From assembly GCF_009741735.1 (NCBI RefSeq), contig NZ_WHOH01000003.1, positions 1,116,001 through 1,180,000 of the forward strand: DNA of 64,000 bases, written 5' to 3'. Shown here piece after piece: positions 61,943 through 64,000 of the stretch. Position 1 is the first letter of the stretch, and every line of letters begins with the position of its first letter. Made by a program: the position numbers and the translations under genes. Under the pieces are notes generated by a model that was given only the letters and a program-made list of their open reading frames with translations, was not told the origin of the DNA and ran no database searches. The DNA is from Lentibacillus sp. JNUCC-1. GTDB taxonomy: Bacteria > Bacillota > Bacilli > Bacillales > Amphibacillaceae.

Positions 61943-63228
61943 GTGCTGACTAAAAGATGTTTACGTTTGACCATTGGAGTTCTGCTCCTGCTGGCTTTGT
62001 TTTCGGCTCCTTTTTTAACACCCGTTCAAAATTACCTGTCGATTCCCAACGACATTGTAACCTTTAATAACCAGTCACCCATAGAAATTCCCAAAGTAAA
62101 AGGAAATATAACCGTTGAAGCATCAAAAAGTGACATGATGACCCTTCAAAAATTGACACAGAATTTTACGCAGAACAATCCGGCAGCAGTGAGCTTGTTT
62201 ATAAGCTGGCGGGGCTTCCCATTAAAAAGGTGAATGTTTCGATTCTGGATGATTTGAAAGTTGCTCCTGGTGGACAATCTATAGGAATACAACTGCAAAC
62301 ACTTGGCGTACTTGTTGTGGGCCACCATTTAGTAAATGGGGAGGAAGGAAAAGTGTCCCCTGGTGAAGAAGCTGATATTGAAGTTGGTGATGTCATCCTG
62401 GAGATAAATGGTAAAGAGGTTAAAAAAATGGATGATGTTAAACCGATTGTCAAGGAGGCTGGTAAAACCGGCGATCCCCTTGATTTGGTGATTAAGCGCG
62501 GAAAAGATAAACACGAAACAACCCTTCATCCTGTAAAAAATAACACGGATGGTGAGTATCAGATTGGTTTGTATATCAGAGATTCTGCAGCGGGTATTGG
62601 TACGATGACTTTTTATGAACCGGATTCCAAAAAATATGGTGCGCTTGGCCACGTTATTTCAGATATGGATACAAAAAAACCGATCGAGATTATGGATGGT
62701 TCAATTGTGAATTCAACGATCACATCGATTCAAAAAGGAAATAATGGGTCACCGGGTGAAAAGCAAGCTACTTTCTCAACGACCGATAAAAAACTTGGCA
62801 ATATCACAAAGAACAGCCCTTTCGGTGTGTTTGGGGTTCTTGAGGAAGCTATAGACAACGGCATACAAGATAAGGCGTTGCCGATTGCTTTATCACATGA
62901 AGTGAAAGAAGGACCAGCACAAATTTATACAGTTGTTGAAGGCGAAAAGGTCGAAGCTTTTGACGTAGAAGTGATCAACAGTGCACCACAGAAATATCCT
63001 GCTACTAAAGGTATGATTGTTCAAGTAACAGATAAAGAATTGCTGGATAAAACAGGAGGAATTGTTCAGGGTATGAGTGGTAGCCCAATTATCCAAGATG
63101 GAAAGGTAATTGGTGCGGTAACACATGTTTTTGTTAATGACTCCACATCTGGTTATGGCGTGCATATCGAGTGGATGATGCAAGAAGCAGGTATTGATAT
63201 TTATAAAACAGAGGAACAGGCAAGTTAA
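61943..63228 (+). CDS. spoIVB: SpoIVB serine peptidase, frameshifted
   Basis: A forespore-secreted protease that cleaves SpoIVFA to trigger sigma-K activation. The N-terminus is a signal/anchor helix ([20 protein letters not shown]). A PDZ domain (about [23 protein letters not shown]) and an SA-clan protease domain with [22 protein letters not shown] and the catalytic-serine motif [16 protein letters not shown] follow. The frame breaks near 62131-62140: adding one base (probably A in gacatg) joins both parts into a family-length protein of about 429 residues. The start is GTG behind agaggagag. It precedes spo0A as usual. Confidence 0.9.
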
Positions 63229-63230
63229 CA

Positions 63231-63263
63231 AAAAAGATCTGCACATGTTGCAGATCTTTTTTA
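63231..63263 (+). terminator. spoIVB terminator
   Basis: A 13-bp stem aaaaagatctgca (63231-63243) with tgcagatcttttt, 5-6-base loop, followed by T residues. Confidence 0.92.
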
Positions 63264-63275
63264 TTAGAAATTTTT

Positions 63276-63282
63276 TTCGACA
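63276..63282 (-). promoter_or_regulatory. Spo0A box upstream of spo0A
   Basis: ttcgaca is the exact complement of the 0A box core TGTCGAA, 159 bases before the spo0A start. Confidence 0.6.
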
Positions 63283-63366
63283 AAACCATCAAAAAAAGTC
63301 GAATCACATCGAATAATCGAGTAAAGTAATGAAAATGGAAGGAAATTAATTTTTTTAACAAAATAA

Positions 63367-63395
63367 AAAGGAATTGTCATGTTTGTGTCGAATAA
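63367..63395 (+). promoter_or_regulatory. Sigma-H promoter (Ps-like) of spo0A with overlapping 0A box
   Basis: AAAGGAATT (63367-63375), 11 bases, then GTCGAATAA (63387-63395) match the sigma-H consensus RnAGGAwww-N11-12-RnnGAATww without mismatch. A 0A box TGTCGAA (63386-63392) overlaps the -10. The start codon is 40 bases downstream. Confidence 0.8.
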
Positions 63396-63434
63396 TAATA
63401 AAGGGAAGCATAGTACAAAGGGGAGGAATTATTG

Positions 63435-64000
63435 ATGGAGAAAATATCTGTTTGTCTGGTTGATGATAACCGGGAATTAATTCAGTTGATGGAGGATTAT
63501 TTTGACACACAGGATGATATTCAAGTAACAGGGGTTGCCTATAATGGCAGAGAATGCCTGGATATAATAGAAGAAGCAGAGCCTGATGTTCTTGTTTTGG
63601 ATATTATTATGCCGCATGTTGATGGATTGGCCGTTATGGAAACGCTAAAGGGCATGGATTTAACCAAACACCCTAATGTCATTATGCTGACAGCTTTTGG
63701 TCAGGAAGAAGTTATGAAGAAAGCGGTCGATCTCGGTGCAGCTTACTTTATATTAAAACCATTTGACCTTGATCACTTAGGAGAACAAATTCGTCAGGTA
63801 TGCGGTTATCAATCACCATTGACAAACGGTGGACAACGCAATAAAAAAGATAAAAAACTGGACTTGGAAGCAAGCATTACAGCCATTATCCATGAAATTG
63901 GTGTCCCAGCGCATATCAAGGGCTACATGTATCTAAGAGAAGCGATTACAATGGTATATAATGACATAGAGCTTCTTGGATCCATTACAAAGGTCTTGTA
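63435..64000 (+). CDS. spo0A: Sporulation master regulator Spo0A, 5' part (continues beyond window)
   Basis: The first 188 residues of Spo0A. The receiver domain has the acidic pair Asp10-Asp11 and the phosphorylation site Asp56 in [13 protein letters not shown], with Thr in MLTAFG and Lys in ILKPFD. After the hinge, the effector domain begins ([28 protein letters not shown], in parts). The ATG follows ggggagga. The frame is open at the window end. Phosphorelay kinases are outside the window. Confidence 0.98.
   Translation, partial: MEKISVCLVDDNRELIQLMEDYFDTQDDIQVTGVAYNGRECLDIIEEAEPDVLVLDIIMPHVDGLAVMETLKGMDLTKHPNVIMLTAFGQEEVMKKAVDLGAAYFILKPFDLDHLGEQIRQVCGYQSPLTNGGQRNKKDKKLDLEASITAIIHEIGVPAHIKGYMYLREAITMVYNDIELLGSITKVL

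Noticed and set aside
1..64000. CRISPR arrays, insertion sequences, prophage or integrase genes
   Set aside because: No regularly spaced repeats, transposase motifs or phage genes were seen; the window is core chromosome.

Overview
The window is a continuous chromosomal segment of an endospore-forming, low-GC Firmicute of the family Bacillaceae. The gene order follows the Bacillus subtilis stretch dnaG-rpoD ... comG ... gcv ... spoIIIA ... accBC ... recN-spoIVB-spo0A almost gene by gene. OLE RNA with its membrane partner OapA, and a class II (cobalamin) ribonucleotide reductase, point to a halotolerant or alkaliphilic genus outside the B. subtilis group. This genus-level placement is inference.

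Layout. 1-9000: 3' part of dnaG, rpoD, cccA, trmK, nif3-like, cshB, nfo, then small yqf genes and an NfeD-family membrane protein. 9000-11510: a Na/Pi cotransporter and a six-tRNA cluster (Asn, Met, His, Ile2-type CAU, Ser, Phe). 11550-19060: sodA behind a sigma-B-type promoter, an MFS transporter, pbpA, an MltG-like protein, rpmG, 5-formyl-THF cyclo-ligase, a MoeB/ThiF enzyme, yqgO. 19100-24970: rhomboid protease yqgP, a SpoVAF-like GerA protein, yqgQ-glcK, yqgW, yqgX, yqgY. 25000-29730 (minus strand): a Cys-rich HTH regulator and the complete comGA-GG operon. 29780-33000: aroK, yqzE, yqhG and the SNF2 helicase yqhH. 33100-37300: tandem glycine riboswitch and gcvT-gcvPA-gcvPB. 37500-45700: yqhL, NrdR-controlled nrdJ, mntR, yqhO, yqhP, yqhR, aroQ, an aminopeptidase, efp. 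45780-51000: the eight-gene spoIIIA operon behind a sigma-E promoter. 51000-51800: a long gene-free stretch holding a GC-rich structured element. 51800-63230: accB-accC-yqhY, nusB-folD-xseA-xseB-ispA, OLE RNA-oapA, tlyA, recN, spoIVB. 63230-end: the spo0A promoter region and the 5' part of spo0A.

Themes. (1) Sporulation and germination: spoIIIA, spoIVB, spo0A and a SpoVAF-like gene, with recognisable sigma-E, sigma-H and sigma-G type promoters. (2) Three genes of the methylerythritol phosphate isoprenoid pathway (ispH, ispG, dxs) are absent from the three places where synteny predicts them, although ispA and the OLE RNA/oapA pair normally set between ispA and dxs remain. (3) At least eight genes carry single-base minus-1 frameshifts, nearly all in short homopolymers and often in genes essential for growth or sporulation, so base-calling error is more likely than gene decay. 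(4) Three non-coding elements deserve attention: OLE RNA, a pair of about 175-bp structured repeats placed exactly between a stop codon and its terminator, and the GC-rich element upstream of accB.
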